The position numbers and the translations under genes are program-made. A stretch of DNA of 57,757 nucleotides. Origin: Longimicrobiales bacterium. Lineage in GTDB: Bacteria > Gemmatimonadota > Gemmatimonadetes > Longimicrobiales > Gaopeijiaceae. Below are positions 1-8,311 of this stretch, piece by piece. The notes beneath the pieces are model-generated. The model was not told where the DNA came from. It ran no database searches and worked only from the letters and a program-made list of their open reading frames with translations. Location: the NCBI GenBank assembly GCA_028278645.1, contig JANQDZ010000032.1, positions 1-57,757 on the forward strand. The letters are read 5' to 3'. Numbering within the stretch: the stretch's first letter is position 1; each line of letters opens with the position of its first letter.

Positions 1-1
1 T

Positions 2-166
2 TTGAAGAAAGAAAGAATCAGAAAGCGGATCTATCACACAAGGAACGAGGCGAAGGCCGATCTGTTCGAATACATAGAGATGTTCTACAATCGCAACAGG
101 CGTCACAGTCATCTCGGTGGCGTCAGCCCCGAAGCCTTCGAGGAGGCTTCACCCAACGGCTCCTAG
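2..166 (+). CDS. IS3-family transposase (orfB), C-terminal end only
   Basis: This is the last 54 codons of an integrase-type (DDE) transposase; the start lies outside the window. The frame reads LKKERIRKR..., then ADLFEYIEMFYNRNRRHSHL, then GGVSPEAFE and a TAG stop. The pattern of F-Y-I-E-x-F-Y-N-x-x-R-x-H-S-x-L followed by S-P-x-x-F is the well-known end of IS3-family orfB proteins, downstream of the catalytic glutamate. The stop codon lies inside the first copy of a 39-bp direct repeat that looks like a duplicated element end. Nothing can be said about whether the full element is intact, because the window edge cuts it. Confidence 0.85.
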   Translation: MKKERIRKRIYHTRNEAKADLFEYIEMFYNRNRRHSHLGGVSPEAFEEASPNGS

Positions 167-231
167 CTGTCCACGATACCGGGGGAAGCCCACAACGGCT
201 CCTAGCTGTCCACGATACCGGGGGAAGCCCA
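154..231. repeat. Two tandem copies of a 39-bp unit at the IS right end
   Basis: Positions 154-192 and 193-231 are identical 39-bp copies, each beginning CAACGGCTCCTAGCTGTCC. The inner part (TGTCCACGATACCGGGGG) has the look of an IS3-family terminal repeat, and the first copy contains the transposase stop codon. The duplication could come from a tandem insertion that lost its inner copy, from slippage, or from assembly of a repeated element. The roughly 200 bases from 232 to 436 hold no supported gene; they contain a short inverted sequence, TGTCGA-ATA-TCGACA, at 331-345. Confidence 0.8.
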
Positions 232-436
232 GCTTCAGGATCAGGAGGTCCAGGGTGACGCTCACCACGTCCTGCGGTGAGTGTTGGCTGTTCAATGCCG
301 AACGGGACATGAGTGCCCCCGAGTTTTGGCTGTCGAATATCGACACTATTATGAGTGGGAGTATTGTCGAAAGGCAACAATAGGCCTCCACATCAGGGAA
401 ACTGCCGGCGGAGGCTGCCCGGAGATCAAGCTCTTC

Positions 437-1144
437 CTACGGGGCCTTAGTCGGCCTCAGCACCAGCTCCGCGAAACTTCCTCCGGAGTTGTTCCCCATC
501 CATAGGCCGACCCGCCCACTTGTGGGGTCCTTCAGCCGAGTCACGACCAAGCTCGGTTCCGTATCATGCTCGACGTAGACCCGAATCTCTCGGTTGGTGA
601 TGACAATCCGGGCCCTGAAGAAGTCATCGGGGTTCGGGGGATTCAGAAGAGAGTTTTCGTAGACGTTGGGGTGGTCCTGCCGAAGCTGGTTCCACGGGTG
701 CTCGGGGTGGGAGATGTACTGGACCATGTGGCTACGGGAGAGGTTGTTGTCGGCCCTGAAGTTGAAGGGGCGAAAGTAGATGGCCTCATAGGTCTCGTCG
801 TCGACTCCCCGGAACGCCACACCCACGAAGCTCCGTCCGGGGCTGTTCTCGCCGCGGACCAGAAGCTCGATGGTACCGGTGTCGAACTCCACGTTATTGA
901 GCCAAGCGGTCCCGGCGCCCGGGCGAGCATCGAAGGTGATTATGGCCCGGTCTCCCTGAGCCTCTACCGTGGCGCCTCGGTTGGCGACCGTCCAACCATC
1001 TCCCGTAGCGATGTCCGCCAGGTTCGGACGCAGCACCTCCTGCGCCCCCACGCCGTTGGAAGACACCAGGGCGGCAACTGACCACAACATGAGGGCGAAT
1101 GATGCACGACGTTTTGGGCGCGTTACGGGGTAAACGGATCGCAT
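437..1144 (-). CDS. Secreted concanavalin-A/LamG-like (DUF1080-type) protein
   Basis: A 235-residue exported protein. The N-terminus has Arg/Lys residues, a hydrophobic stretch (FALMLWSVAALVSSNGVGA) and a likely signal-peptidase cut near GVGA-QE. The rest is a beta-rich domain with features of the concanavalin-A/DUF1080 fold: a GTIELLVRG strand, SFVGVAFRG, an EAIYFRPFNF segment and a final GRVGLWMGNNS...F-A-E-L. Such domains bind or cleave carbohydrate, but no catalytic residues can be assigned here. The ATG is supported by a GGAGG five bases upstream. It is transcribed toward the IS remnant and is separated from the sigma-factor operon by about 130 bases, so it is probably a separate unit. 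Confidence 0.75.
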   Translation of the reverse strand: MRSVYPVTRPKRRASFALMLWSVAALVSSNGVGAQEVLRPNLADIATGDGWTVANRGATVEAQGDRAIITFDARPGAGTAWLNNVEFDTGTIELLVRGENSPGRSFVGVAFRGVDDETYEAIYFRPFNFRADNNLSRSHMVQYISHPEHPWNQLRQDHPNVYENSLLNPPNPDDFFRARIVITNREIRVYVEHDTEPSLVVTRLKDPTSGRVGLWMGNNSGGSFAELVLRPTKAP

Positions 1145-1277
1145 GGTTCCTCCAGTGATGGGTGGTTTTTATGATCTCGACACTAGGTTTGCTGATAGGA
1201 GATCCCCCGCCTTTTCTCAAGCCAAAATCGTCTTTCGAATCCTCATGGGCCGCCGGACTTTCGATCACCTCGGTGGG

Positions 1278-1667
1278 TCACTTCTCATCCATCCGCCGCG
1301 CGAGCTGCACCACCTGCAACTCGAGTCGCTTCACGTCCCGGGTGACAGCCAGCCGCGTCATCTCGAGCCAGTACCAGATCTTGATAGCGAGCACGAAGCC
1401 AAAGCATAGAGCGGCGGTTCCACCCCAGCGAAGCATGACCCGAACCTCTTCGGCCTGAGCGAAGAGGACCGCCGCGGACACTCCAAGAACGAAAAGGACC
1501 AGGTTGGCCACCACGCCGGCAGCGGCCAGCCGGCGATGCCGTCCGCGGAACGTCTCAGTGAGCAGTTCGGCCATCGACTGGCCACCGAGACCCTCCATGG
1601 CCTCTTTCTCACCCTCCTCCAGTGCCTGGAGAATCAACTCGTCGATGTCTCTGGTCGGTCGCGCCAT
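1278..1667 (-). CDS. Small membrane protein encoded after an ECF sigma factor (DUF6768-like)
   Basis: A 129-residue protein starting MARPTRDIDELI. An acidic helical N-terminus (about 1-45) is followed by two membrane segments, one around AAGVVANLVLFVLGVSAAV and one around GGTAALCFGFVLAIKIWYWL, and a basic C-terminal helix that may form a coiled coil (VKRLELQVVQLARRMDEK). The start codon overlaps the sigma-factor stop by one base (TGATG), so the two are probably translationally coupled. Architecture and place resemble the DUF6768-type proteins found after ECF sigma genes. An anti-sigma-like or sensor role is inferred from position only; there is no zinc-finger anti-sigma motif. Confidence 0.7.
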   Translation of the reverse strand: MARPTRDIDELILQALEEGEKEAMEGLGGQSMAELLTETFRGRHRRLAAAGVVANLVLFVLGVSAAVLFAQAEEVRVMLRWGGTAALCFGFVLAIKIWYWLEMTRLAVTRDVKRLELQVVQLARRMDEK

Positions 1668-2221
1668 CACTCCTCCTCCAGGCGATGCCTGAGTGCTTTT
1701 CTGGCTTTGAACAAACGGGACTTCACGGTACCGACGGGGATGGAGAGCACGTCGGCGATCTCGCGGACCGACATCTCTTCCATATAGAACCAGGTGAGGA
1801 TCATGCGCTGCTCGGCATCGAGATCCGCGAGGCCTGCGCGGACGCGGCCGATCTCGTTTCCGGCTGGATCCTCGGCCGGGAGATCCTCCGACATCCTGGC
1901 GGCCTCCTCCACTTGATTGGTGAACCGGCGGTAAGACTGCTGGCGCCGGATCCAATCCCGGGCCTTGTTCGCCACGATTCGCATGGCCCAGGCCCGAAAC
2001 CTCGCCGGATCCCGCAGCCTGCCCAGGCCACGCACGATCCCGATCCAACTCTCCTGGACGATGTCCCGGGCGGCTTCGTCGTCCCGGGTGATGTGGGAGG
2101 CCTGCTGCACCAGCAGTCGGTGCCAACGGGCGACGAGCTGCCGGAAGGCTTGGCTGTCCCCGAGCTGGCTCCGCGTGACGAGGTACTCGTCGAGCACGTT
2201 GGTCGCGGTGCGTCGGCTCAT
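1667..2221 (-). CDS. ECF-type RNA polymerase sigma factor
   Basis: A 184-residue sigma-70 family factor of the extracytoplasmic-function class. Region 2 spans roughly residues 18-90 (QAFRQLVARWHRLL, then EAARDIVQESWIGIVRGLGR and FRAWAMRIVANKARDWIRR). Region 4 spans about 128-182, with DAEQRMILTWFYMEEMSVRE and a helix-turn-helix IADVLSIPVGTVKSRLFKAR. It overlaps the upstream permease by four bases (ATGA) and the downstream small membrane protein by one. A sigma factor at the 3' end of an ABC-exporter operon suggests that exporter expression and a stress response are linked, perhaps by autoregulation. Confidence 0.92.
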   Translation of the reverse strand: MSRRTATNVLDEYLVTRSQLGDSQAFRQLVARWHRLLVQQASHITRDDEAARDIVQESWIGIVRGLGRLRDPARFRAWAMRIVANKARDWIRRQQSYRRFTNQVEEAARMSEDLPAEDPAGNEIGRVRAGLADLDAEQRMILTWFYMEEMSVREIADVLSIPVGTVKSRLFKARKALRHRLEEE

Positions 2222-2967
2222 GCCGGGTCCGTAAGGCGTGATCGGTAGACGTTCCTGCGGAAGAGCAGGACGACGACCAAGAGTAACGTCAGCGCGTACG
2301 CCACAGCACCGAGCGCCCAGAAGCCAGCGGCCCCGTCGGAGCCCAGCAGCGCTTGGTACGCCTCGATGATCCAGCCCGTGGGCGAGAGCAGGAAGGCTAC
2401 CCTATAACCGGCATCCGATCTCAAGAAGAATAATCCCAGAGGGATAAGAGAGAGGAACGACAGCCCCTTAAAAACCGCCAGCGCCCCCACCCTGTCCGTG
2501 GTCAGTGCGGGGATCAACAGCGCGTACGCAGGCGTAAGGAGCGCCAAGGGACCGACGACCACGAGCCAGTTGAGGAGGGAGAGATCCACGGCATGCCACG
2601 TCGAGTTCATCATATACACCGAAGCGAGAGGCCACACACACATCCAGCCGGCGGCGATGACCGTCCGGATCACCATGAGCCGCGCAGGCGGGACCGGAGA
2701 CACCGCCAACGCTTGTCGCACCCCCGTCTCCCCCTCCTCGACCATGAGGACCCCGAACAAAAACCCGAAACCGCCCGGACCTCCGACGAGGGAAACCGCG
2801 ATCACGAACGGAATCCACGCAGACCACCCGGGAAGCCTTCCCTGGAAGAGGCCGAGGGCCGTGATACCGAGGGTGCCCACCAGAGACACTAGTAGTGTCA
2901 GGAGGGCGACGTGGTCCCTGAGGATTCCTTTCCCGTCCAGCCGGACGATGCTCAGGAATTGGTTCAT
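2218..2967 (-). CDS. ABC-2 type transporter permease (second of two)
   Basis: A 249-residue polytopic membrane protein with about six hydrophobic segments. A cytoplasmic loop carries EEGETGVRQALAVSPVPPA, which matches the E-(E/K)-G/S-x-G-x-x-x-x-L-x-(V/L)-(S/T)-P loop common in ABC-2 export permeases, including those of the mycobacterial fluoroquinolone exporter type. It starts seven bases after the stop of the first permease and overlaps the sigma factor by four bases. It probably forms a heterodimer with the other permease and is powered by the ATPase upstream. The exported substrate cannot be read from the sequence. Confidence 0.85.
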   Translation of the reverse strand: MNQFLSIVRLDGKGILRDHVALLTLLVSLVGTLGITALGLFQGRLPGWSAWIPFVIAVSLVGGPGGFGFLFGVLMVEEGETGVRQALAVSPVPPARLMVIRTVIAAGWMCVWPLASVYMMNSTWHAVDLSLLNWLVVVGPLALLTPAYALLIPALTTDRVGALAVFKGLSFLSLIPLGLFFLRSDAGYRVAFLLSPTGWIIEAYQALLGSDGAAGFWALGAVAYALTLLLVVVLLFRRNVYRSRLTDPA

Positions 2968-2974
2968 CCCCGGC

Positions 2975-3691
2975 CTACCTCCCCTCCGTCACGATCGAGC
3001 CTTCGAATTCTCGCATCGTCCATCGCCACAGAGCAGCGGCCCATACCACCAGATACGCCACGGCCAGGCCCTGCCCCACCAGGGACACCGTCGCCGGATC
3101 GACGGAAGCCCGTAGCACCGTGAGCATCGCGTAGGATGGAATCAGGCCCAGGGCCATCCCAGATGCGCCCCCGACGACGCCGAAGTGGGGGAGCAGCGGC
3201 AGGTAGAGAAGGGTCGTGACCCCGAGAAGCCGGACCACGAGGTGGTTCATTCCTCGAGCCCGGGCGACGCACACGAGGCCCATGAGAACGGCCACGACGC
3301 TGCAGAGCGAGAGGGCCACGAGTTGCCGGATTAGGTCGAATGCCCCCGCGGTAGCGACCAGGACGACGACCAGGCTCGAGACGAAGGTGAGGAGCGTCAG
3401 AGAGATCGCTTTGGCTGAGACGTAGGCTTGGGGGAGGGTGGGGGTGAGGTCGAGCGCCAGCAGGGTGCCCTGGGACTTCTCCACCAACACCATGGCCCCG
3501 ACGAAGCTGAGGCCGATGGTTGCCGGGTCCATGAACACAAGGAACGCCACGAGCTCTGGAGAGGCCGGCCGGTCGGGGAGGAGCATGATGAACAGGCATA
3601 TCATGAGGGTGCTCACTGCTGTGGCCGGGTACAGAAACGAGCGGGTTTGGAGAACGAGGTCCAACCGGAGCAGCGATACGAACCCTCGCAC
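2975..3691 (-). CDS. ABC-2 type transporter permease (first of two)
   Basis: A 238-residue polytopic protein with about six membrane segments. It has the same loop as its neighbour in the form LVEKSQGTLLALDLTPTLP, followed by a long hydrophobic stretch. The start is a GTG two bases after the ATPase stop codon, so the ATPase, this permease and the next permease are a tightly spaced transport operon. The two permeases share length and plan and probably arose by duplication. Confidence 0.85.
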   Translation of the reverse strand: MRGFVSLLRLDLVLQTRSFLYPATAVSTLMICLFIMLLPDRPASPELVAFLVFMDPATIGLSFVGAMVLVEKSQGTLLALDLTPTLPQAYVSAKAISLTLLTFVSSLVVVLVATAGAFDLIRQLVALSLCSVVAVLMGLVCVARARGMNHLVVRLLGVTTLLYLPLLPHFGVVGGASGMALGLIPSYAMLTVLRASVDPATVSLVGQGLAVAYLVVWAAALWRWTMREFEGSIVTEGR

Positions 3692-3693
3692 CG

Positions 3694-4563
3694 TTACGCT
3701 CCCGCGGTGGCGAGGGGTACCCCCGTCACGTCGGCGAAGACCCGGTTGAGGCTCGCTTCTTGGCTGTGCACGGACACGATCTCGTGCCTCTCCAGCAGCG
3801 TGCGGAAGGCCGGATCCCGGCCGAGCCCGTCGAGGGGGAATTCCGACGCGGCGCCCACGCCTTCGTCGTCCACGTACTCCACTCTCACCGTGCGCCGTCC
3901 GTACCGGGTTTTCAGCGCCGTGGGCCCGTCCACGACGCGCATCTCCCCCTCGACCAGGAAACCCACCCGGTCACAGAGCTCCTCCACGTCAGCCATGTTG
4001 TGCGTCGTGAGCAAGACCGTCTTGCCCCGGGCTCGCTCCTCGGAGATGAGCGCCTTGATGACGGATGCGTTCACAGGGTCGAGCCCGGCGGTCGGCTCAT
4101 CGAGAAAGAGCACCGTCGGGTCGTGAAGCAGGGCTCGGGCGAAGTTCAGACGCATCATCATGCCCTTCGAGTACTCGGCGACGCGCACGTCGGCGGCGTC
4201 CGTGAGGCCCACCAGCCCCAGTAGCTCCTCCGGCTCCTTGGTCGGCCGGCTGAAAAGGGATCCAAAAAACGCGAGGTTCTCTCTGCCGGTGAGGCGGAGG
4301 TAGTGGTTCGGCAGCTCGAAACCGACACCGATCTTCTCGTAGAGCGTGTGGTCCCAGTCACCGAGGGCCCGGGAAAGGACCGCGGCCGTGCCCCGAAAGC
4401 GCCGGTTTTGGCGAGTGAGCACCCGCTGGGTGGTGCTCTTCCCGGCTCCCGACGGCCCGAGGAGACCGAAGATCTCGCCCTGGGCTACCGTGAAAGACAC
4501 GGCGCGCAGGGCAGGGGTGTGGTTGCCCGGATAGACGTAGGTAAGGTCTCGGACTTCGATCAA
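3694..4563 (-). CDS. ABC transporter ATP-binding protein (drug-exporter type)
   Basis: A nucleotide-binding subunit of about 289 residues. Walker A is GPSGAGKST, the signature is EYSKGMMMRL, Walker B is TVLFLDEPTAGLDP, and the switch histidine is in LLTTHNM. A C-terminal extension of about 80 residues (from VDGPTALKTRYG) is typical of ABC-2 exporter ATPases. The frame stays open to an ATG at 4698, but that start would overlap the divergent AraC gene. The TTG at 4563, which has GAGG seven bases upstream and begins LIEVRDLTYVYPG, fits the family better; an ATG at 4614 is also possible. It heads the operon of two permeases, sigma factor and small membrane protein. Confidence 0.92.
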   Translation of the reverse strand: MIEVRDLTYVYPGNHTPALRAVSFTVAQGEIFGLLGPSGAGKSTTQRVLTRQNRRFRGTAAVLSRALGDWDHTLYEKIGVGFELPNHYLRLTGRENLAFFGSLFSRPTKEPEELLGLVGLTDAADVRVAEYSKGMMMRLNFARALLHDPTVLFLDEPTAGLDPVNASVIKALISEERARGKTVLLTTHNMADVEELCDRVGFLVEGEMRVVDGPTALKTRYGRRTVRVEYVDDEGVGAASEFPLDGLGRDPAFRTLLERHEIVSVHSQEASLNRVFADVTGVPLATAGA

Positions 4564-4696
4564 CGCTGGGCCTCGGCGGAGGTGGCGAAAGCCAGGCGCT
4601 CCCCGGCTTCTCATCTTAAAGTCGTACGCCGGGTTGGATCGGTTCACGGGGCGGTGAGGGGAACCTGCAAACAAGGGGCCTGGTACTGATTGGATC

Positions 4697-5659
4697 ATGA
4701 TCGAATTGGATCAAGCGGGCTCCGGGCTTTTGTCCGCCATAACATTCAAGCCCCCACCGGACCTCTCCCCGTGGATCGAGTACTTGTGGGCCCAGGCATA
4801 CCCCCCCGACCGGGAGGAACGAGATTGGCTGGTGGTGCCGGATGCAAGCAGCCACATACTCGTTCAAGGCTTCGCCGGAGGCCGATGCCGCGCCAGGCTG
4901 ATAGGGCCGCGGTCCAGGGCTGTTCGGTTTCGTCTGGCCGACAGGCGGTGGACCGTGGGGGTGCGATTCAGACCCGGGGCGCTTCCTTCACTGGTTGGTG
5001 GGCCGGCCGGGGAACTCGTCGACGCAGGGATACCTCTGGAAGACGTTTCCCAGATTCGGCCTGAACGGTTGCAGGAGCGGATAAGGGACGGATTCGCCGA
5101 TGAAACGGTCCCGCTTCTTCTGTCTGTCCTTCGGCGGCGGTTCAGGGATCAGGAGCCACCGAGTTGGAAGATTCGGGCTTTTTTGAGAGCCTCCCGCCAA
5201 TCCGGCAATGGAGAAAGGGTCGGAAAGGTGGCATCCCGCCTCGGAATGGGATCTCGTACTCTCCGACGAGCCAGCCTGGACGGGATTGGGCTCTCGCCCA
5301 AGTCCGTCCTCCGTGTCCGCCGCGCCCAACGGGCGGCCCTTCGAATGGTCTATCAGGCCGAAAACCCTTCTCGCGTGGCCCACCTCGAAGGGTACTCGGA
5401 CCAGGCGCACCTATCCAGAGACTTCGGGGCTCTCTTCGGTGAGTCCCCGTCCACCTACCTCCGGCGTCGCACGGAAGGCCGATTCTTTCAAGCGGCTGCC
5501 CCAATGAAAGACGAGCTTGGACGGATCCTCGGTATCGAAGTCCACAGGAAACAAGGTTTGAAGGTAGATGAACAAGACGCGCGCAACGCTCCTGGGCCTC
5601 GGATGGGTGCTGTTTACCCCCTTGGCCCTGGCAGGTCAGCCCCAACCCGACACCGTTGA
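4697..5659 (+). CDS. AraC-family transcriptional regulator
   Basis: A 320-residue regulator. The N-terminal part (about 1-130) resembles the DUF6597-type effector domain: FKPPPDLSPWIEYLWAQ, a DASSHILV segment and GVRFRPGALPSLVG. The C-terminal part (about 160-265) is a double helix-turn-helix: RVGKVASRLGMGSRTLRR, then SPKSVLRVRRAQRA, and the second helix pair ending GYSDQAHLSRDFGALFGESP, an almost textbook AraC signature. The ATG overlaps, on the opposite strand, an ATG of the ABC ATPase frame in a TCATGA palindrome. The last 92 bases overlap the next gene, so the final 30 residues or so are unconserved tail. The divergent ABC operon is a plausible target. Confidence 0.88.
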   Translation: MIELDQAGSGLLSAITFKPPPDLSPWIEYLWAQAYPPDREERDWLVVPDASSHILVQGFAGGRCRARLIGPRSRAVRFRLADRRWTVGVRFRPGALPSLVGGPAGELVDAGIPLEDVSQIRPERLQERIRDGFADETVPLLLSVLRRRFRDQEPPSWKIRAFLRASRQSGNGERVGKVASRLGMGSRTLRRASLDGIGLSPKSVLRVRRAQRAALRMVYQAENPSRVAHLEGYSDQAHLSRDFGALFGESPSTYLRRRTEGRFFQAAAPMKDELGRILGIEVHRKQGLKVDEQDARNAPGPRMGAVYPLGPGRSAPTRHR

Positions 5660-6167
5660 GATCTACGCGGTCCACGATTCGAACCGGGAGGCCCGGACGG
5701 TACTTGAGCTTCGGGACGTTCTACAGGGCCTCGACCTTCGGGATTGGGTGATCACCCCGACCGTTCGAATCGATGAAACCCAAATCCCTCACAGTCACCC
5801 CGTCCTCACGATACATACCCGGCACCTGGGGGATCGGGATGCGCTTCTGGCGGTCTTCCTCCATGAACAGTTTCACTGGTGGGTGCTGGAGCGGGACGAT
5901 GAGCTCCGAGGGGCGGTAAGCGATTTCCGGGAGGCCTTTCCCGAGGTGCCTGTCGGCAACCCCACCGGTGGGCGAAGCGAGTACAGCACTTACCTGCACC
6001 TGGTGGTTTGTCATCTCGAACTCCAAGCGGTGACGCTCCTGAAGGGTGAGGCCCGGGCCCGGAAAACCCTGTCTGCCAACACCCACTATACCTGGATCTA
6101 CGATCGGGTCCTCGACGATCCCCGAGTCGGCGAGATCCTTGCCCGACACGGATTCACCCTCTCGTGA
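5568..6167 (+). CDS. Secreted HExxH putative zinc metalloprotease
   Basis: A 199-residue protein with a signal peptide (TRATLLGLGWVLFTPLALAG). It contains H99-E100-Q-F-H103, which fits the zincin HExxH core, and a later HLELQA around residue 145 that could give a third ligand. I do not recognise a named family. It begins inside the AraC gene (92-base overlap, other frame) and ends four bases before the next gene, so the three genes probably form one transcript. The role is unknown; zinc-protease activity is inferred from the motif and export signal. Confidence 0.6.
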   Translation: MNKTRATLLGLGWVLFTPLALAGQPQPDTVEIYAVHDSNREARTVLELRDVLQGLDLRDWVITPTVRIDETQIPHSHPVLTIHTRHLGDRDALLAVFLHEQFHWWVLERDDELRGAVSDFREAFPEVPVGNPTGGRSEYSTYLHLVVCHLELQAVTLLKGEARARKTLSANTHYTWIYDRVLDDPRVGEILARHGFTLS

Positions 6168-6171
6168 GACT

Positions 6172-6888
6172 ATGAGCGAAGGATCCTCCTCCGAAGTCAC
6201 CGCCCGTAGTCATCTCCTCCAGGGCGGAACGATCATGGTGAGCATCCTGCTGGCCCTCGTCATCGGCGCCGCATGGGAATGGGTTACGGATCGCCTCGAG
6301 GAGAGGGAATACCGGCAAGGCCTCATCACCGAGTTCGAGGAAGGAAGGCGCGAACTCGCGTTCGATATCACGGCACGAGAGGCGATCCTCGACCGGACCA
6401 CCAGAATGTTGGACGTGGGCATGGACCCGGTGGGCTCGATCCCTCAAGACTCGGCCGAAGCGTATTCTTCTGCGTTGATCGATTTCCGGTACTTCACTCC
6501 CACCCACCCCGTGCTCGAAGACATCATCGCAGGAGGCCGCCTCGAACTCCTCCGTTCGGACCGGCTTCGTCGGTCACTGCTCCGGTACATCCAGGAACGG
6601 GATCGGATCCATGTGGTGGAGAGCAGGGAGCGGGACTTCGTGGCCGACGCCCTCGAGCCCTATCTCCTGGAAAACCTCCCCCTAGGAATACCCCCGTCGC
6701 CGGGCGATCCTGTCTCCTGGGGGCCAGCCACCGATGCAGGAACGCTCACCAACCTGTTGCGTCGGCCTGCTTTCAGGACCCTTCTCGTGCTTCGCCACGA
6801 CCGCACCGACATCGCGCTTCGGTTTTCCCGCGGCCTCGACCGATCCATCGACTCCGTCTTGGCGGCCCTGGGTGCCCCGAATCACTGA
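6172..6888 (+). CDS. Single-pass membrane protein of unknown function
   Basis: A 238-residue protein. A short cytoplasmic N-terminus is followed by one membrane segment at about 19-38 (GGTIMVSILLALVIGAAWEW) and a long, charged, mostly helical region rich in Arg and Glu (RLEEREYRQGLITEFEEGRR). The pattern resembles the DUF6090-like proteins that have one TM helix and an alpha-helical domain, but I cannot name it firmly. The ATG at 6172 follows the previous stop by four bases, which favours co-transcription with the AraC and HExxH genes. The frame is also open upstream within the preceding gene, but that part has no coding character of its own. Confidence 0.6.
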   Translation: MSEGSSSEVTARSHLLQGGTIMVSILLALVIGAAWEWVTDRLEEREYRQGLITEFEEGRRELAFDITAREAILDRTTRMLDVGMDPVGSIPQDSAEAYSSALIDFRYFTPTHPVLEDIIAGGRLELLRSDRLRRSLLRYIQERDRIHVVESRERDFVADALEPYLLENLPLGIPPSPGDPVSWGPATDAGTLTNLLRRPAFRTLLVLRHDRTDIALRFSRGLDRSIDSVLAALGAPNH

Positions 6889-7036
6889 CCGGGAGACACG
6901 AAACACCTGGCAACAAGTCCTTTCCTCGCTAAAACGCGCGGCGGTATACTCCCGCCGTACGAACTTTCGCATGGACCGGATGTTCCGGTCCCACTCCCTC
7001 CGGCCGGAAAAACGACTGAATGACGGTTGGCTGGTT

Positions 7037-7705
7037 CTATGCAGCCCGATCCGGCCCCGTGTAGCCCAGGTCCGTCATCAAGGCGGGGGCTCGTTCAAAG
7101 AGACGCTCGCGGATCTTCACCCGGGCTCGGGAAAGGCTCGCCCGGACATTCGTCTGGGACTTGCCCAACGCCTGCGCAGCCTCACAGGGTTTGAAGTCCT
7201 GGAGGGCCACGAGCCGAAAGGTCCGGTCCTGGAGCTCGGGAAGGCCCTCCACCACCGCGTTCACCGTGTCCCAGAGTCTCTCCGCATCCACGCTCACCTC
7301 GGATTGGAGCTCCCGGTTGGGGTCAACCTCTCGGACGTGGGCTCTCTTCTTCGCGAGGTCGACGGAGGCTCTGGATCGGAACTGGCTTTGGATCTGGTTC
7401 TCGGTGATGCGATACACCCAACTGGAAACCTTCGAATGGAAGCGAAAGGAGTGGATAGAGTTGAGCACCCGAATCAGGACCTCCTGAGCAACGTCCTCGG
7501 CGTCGTCCAGGTCCTGGGTCCTGGCCAGGGCGTGCCGAAGAGCCATTTCCCGGGCCCATCTCAGTAGATCGGATAAGGCAATCGGGTCCCCTGAGATCGC
7601 GTCCTTGGCCAAAGCATCCCCGTTCCGGGCCGGGGGTGGTGAGTGGGGGGGAGAGCCTAGGTTCCCGGGTCCGCGATCCCTACCCCGACGGAGTCTTTCT
7701 GTCAC
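7037..7705 (-). CDS. ECF-type RNA polymerase sigma factor (stand-alone)
   Basis: A 222-residue sigma factor. A disordered Pro/Gly/Arg-rich leader (about 1-30) precedes region 2 (LRHALARTQDLDDAEDVAQE, VSSWVYRITENQIQSQFRSR) and region 4 (LPELQDRTFRLVALQDFKPC, EAAQALGKSQTNVRASLSRA). The start is a GTG with a GGGGGAG-like ribosome site. No anti-sigma gene lies next to it; the nearest, 192 bases upstream on the same strand, follows a different sigma gene. Region 4 has C-E-A-A-Q-A-L-G-K-S in place of the commoner EIA(E/D)-x-L-(G/N), which is still compatible with a helix-turn-helix. Confidence 0.88.
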   Translation of the reverse strand: MTERLRRGRDRGPGNLGSPPHSPPPARNGDALAKDAISGDPIALSDLLRWAREMALRHALARTQDLDDAEDVAQEVLIRVLNSIHSFRFHSKVSSWVYRITENQIQSQFRSRASVDLAKKRAHVREVDPNRELQSEVSVDAERLWDTVNAVVEGLPELQDRTFRLVALQDFKPCEAAQALGKSQTNVRASLSRARVKIRERLFERAPALMTDLGYTGPDRAA

Positions 7706-7897
7706 AGCTCTCCCCCTCCCCTGGAGTGGTTTCAGCCCTCACATCCCCTTCTATCCCAAGACGCCCGGCACAACGGAACCGTGCAAAATCCCAAGAACGG
7801 GGTTACCCAAAGATGTATGGAGAGCATGGGAGAGTTCCGGACCCAGAATGACCCGCAAGAATCTACGGAGGGACCAGCTGGGGGAGGGGTAGACCGT

Positions 7898-8311
7898 TTA
7901 GGGGGTCCCAGTCGAGGTCTTACCCTCGGCACGAATCTGAAGGATCACGGATACCGCCCCCACGCAGAAAGAGAACAAGAGCAATTGAGACACGTCCGCA
8001 GTACCCACCGATTCGACAGCAACGACGGCTGCCATGGCAGTGAGGGACCAAAGGAGTCCACTGATCAGTGTCTGGGTACGCGGAAGTCGTTGGCCTTCCG
8101 GAGAGCGGTCCGGCTCGGGAAGCCCCGCCAGGACCCGTTGAATCAGGCTTTCCGGGACCTCAATCTCTTGCTGGTACTCAGCATGGATTCTCCGGACAAT
8201 GCGGAGATCTTCCCGACAAGAAGAACAGCTCTCGAGATGAGCCTCGATCTCCGGGCTCCGCACCTGGTCGACCTGGTAGTCGATGAGACGATCGGTTTCC
8301 GGGCAATTCAT
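7898..8311 (-). CDS. Zinc-finger (zf-HC2) anti-sigma factor
   Basis: A 137-residue protein with an N-terminal zinc-binding anti-sigma domain: C3, then H25-x3-C29-x2-C32 in the order HLESCSSC. Two hydrophobic segments follow (about 84-102 and 107-125, the second reading SQLLLFSFCVGAVSVIL), so the protein is anchored in the membrane with its zinc finger in the cytoplasm. It overlaps the upstream sigma factor by four bases (ATGA) and is its expected antagonist. The signal that releases the sigma factor is unknown. Confidence 0.85.
   Translation of the reverse strand: MNCPETDRLIDYQVDQVRSPEIEAHLESCSSCREDLRIVRRIHAEYQQEIEVPESLIQRVLAGLPEPDRSPEGQRLPRTQTLISGLLWSLTAMAAVVAVESVGTADVSQLLLFSFCVGAVSVILQIRAEGKTSTGTP

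Noticed and set aside
331-345. TGTCGA-ATA-TCGACA as an operator
   Set aside because: It shares TGTCGAAT with the repeats at 19147-19201, but no PadR or other regulator gene is next to it, so the likeness of eight bases may be chance.
566-1081. 171-codon frame on the plus strand
   Set aside because: It is antisense to the secreted lectin-like gene, which has a signal peptide and a good ribosome site.
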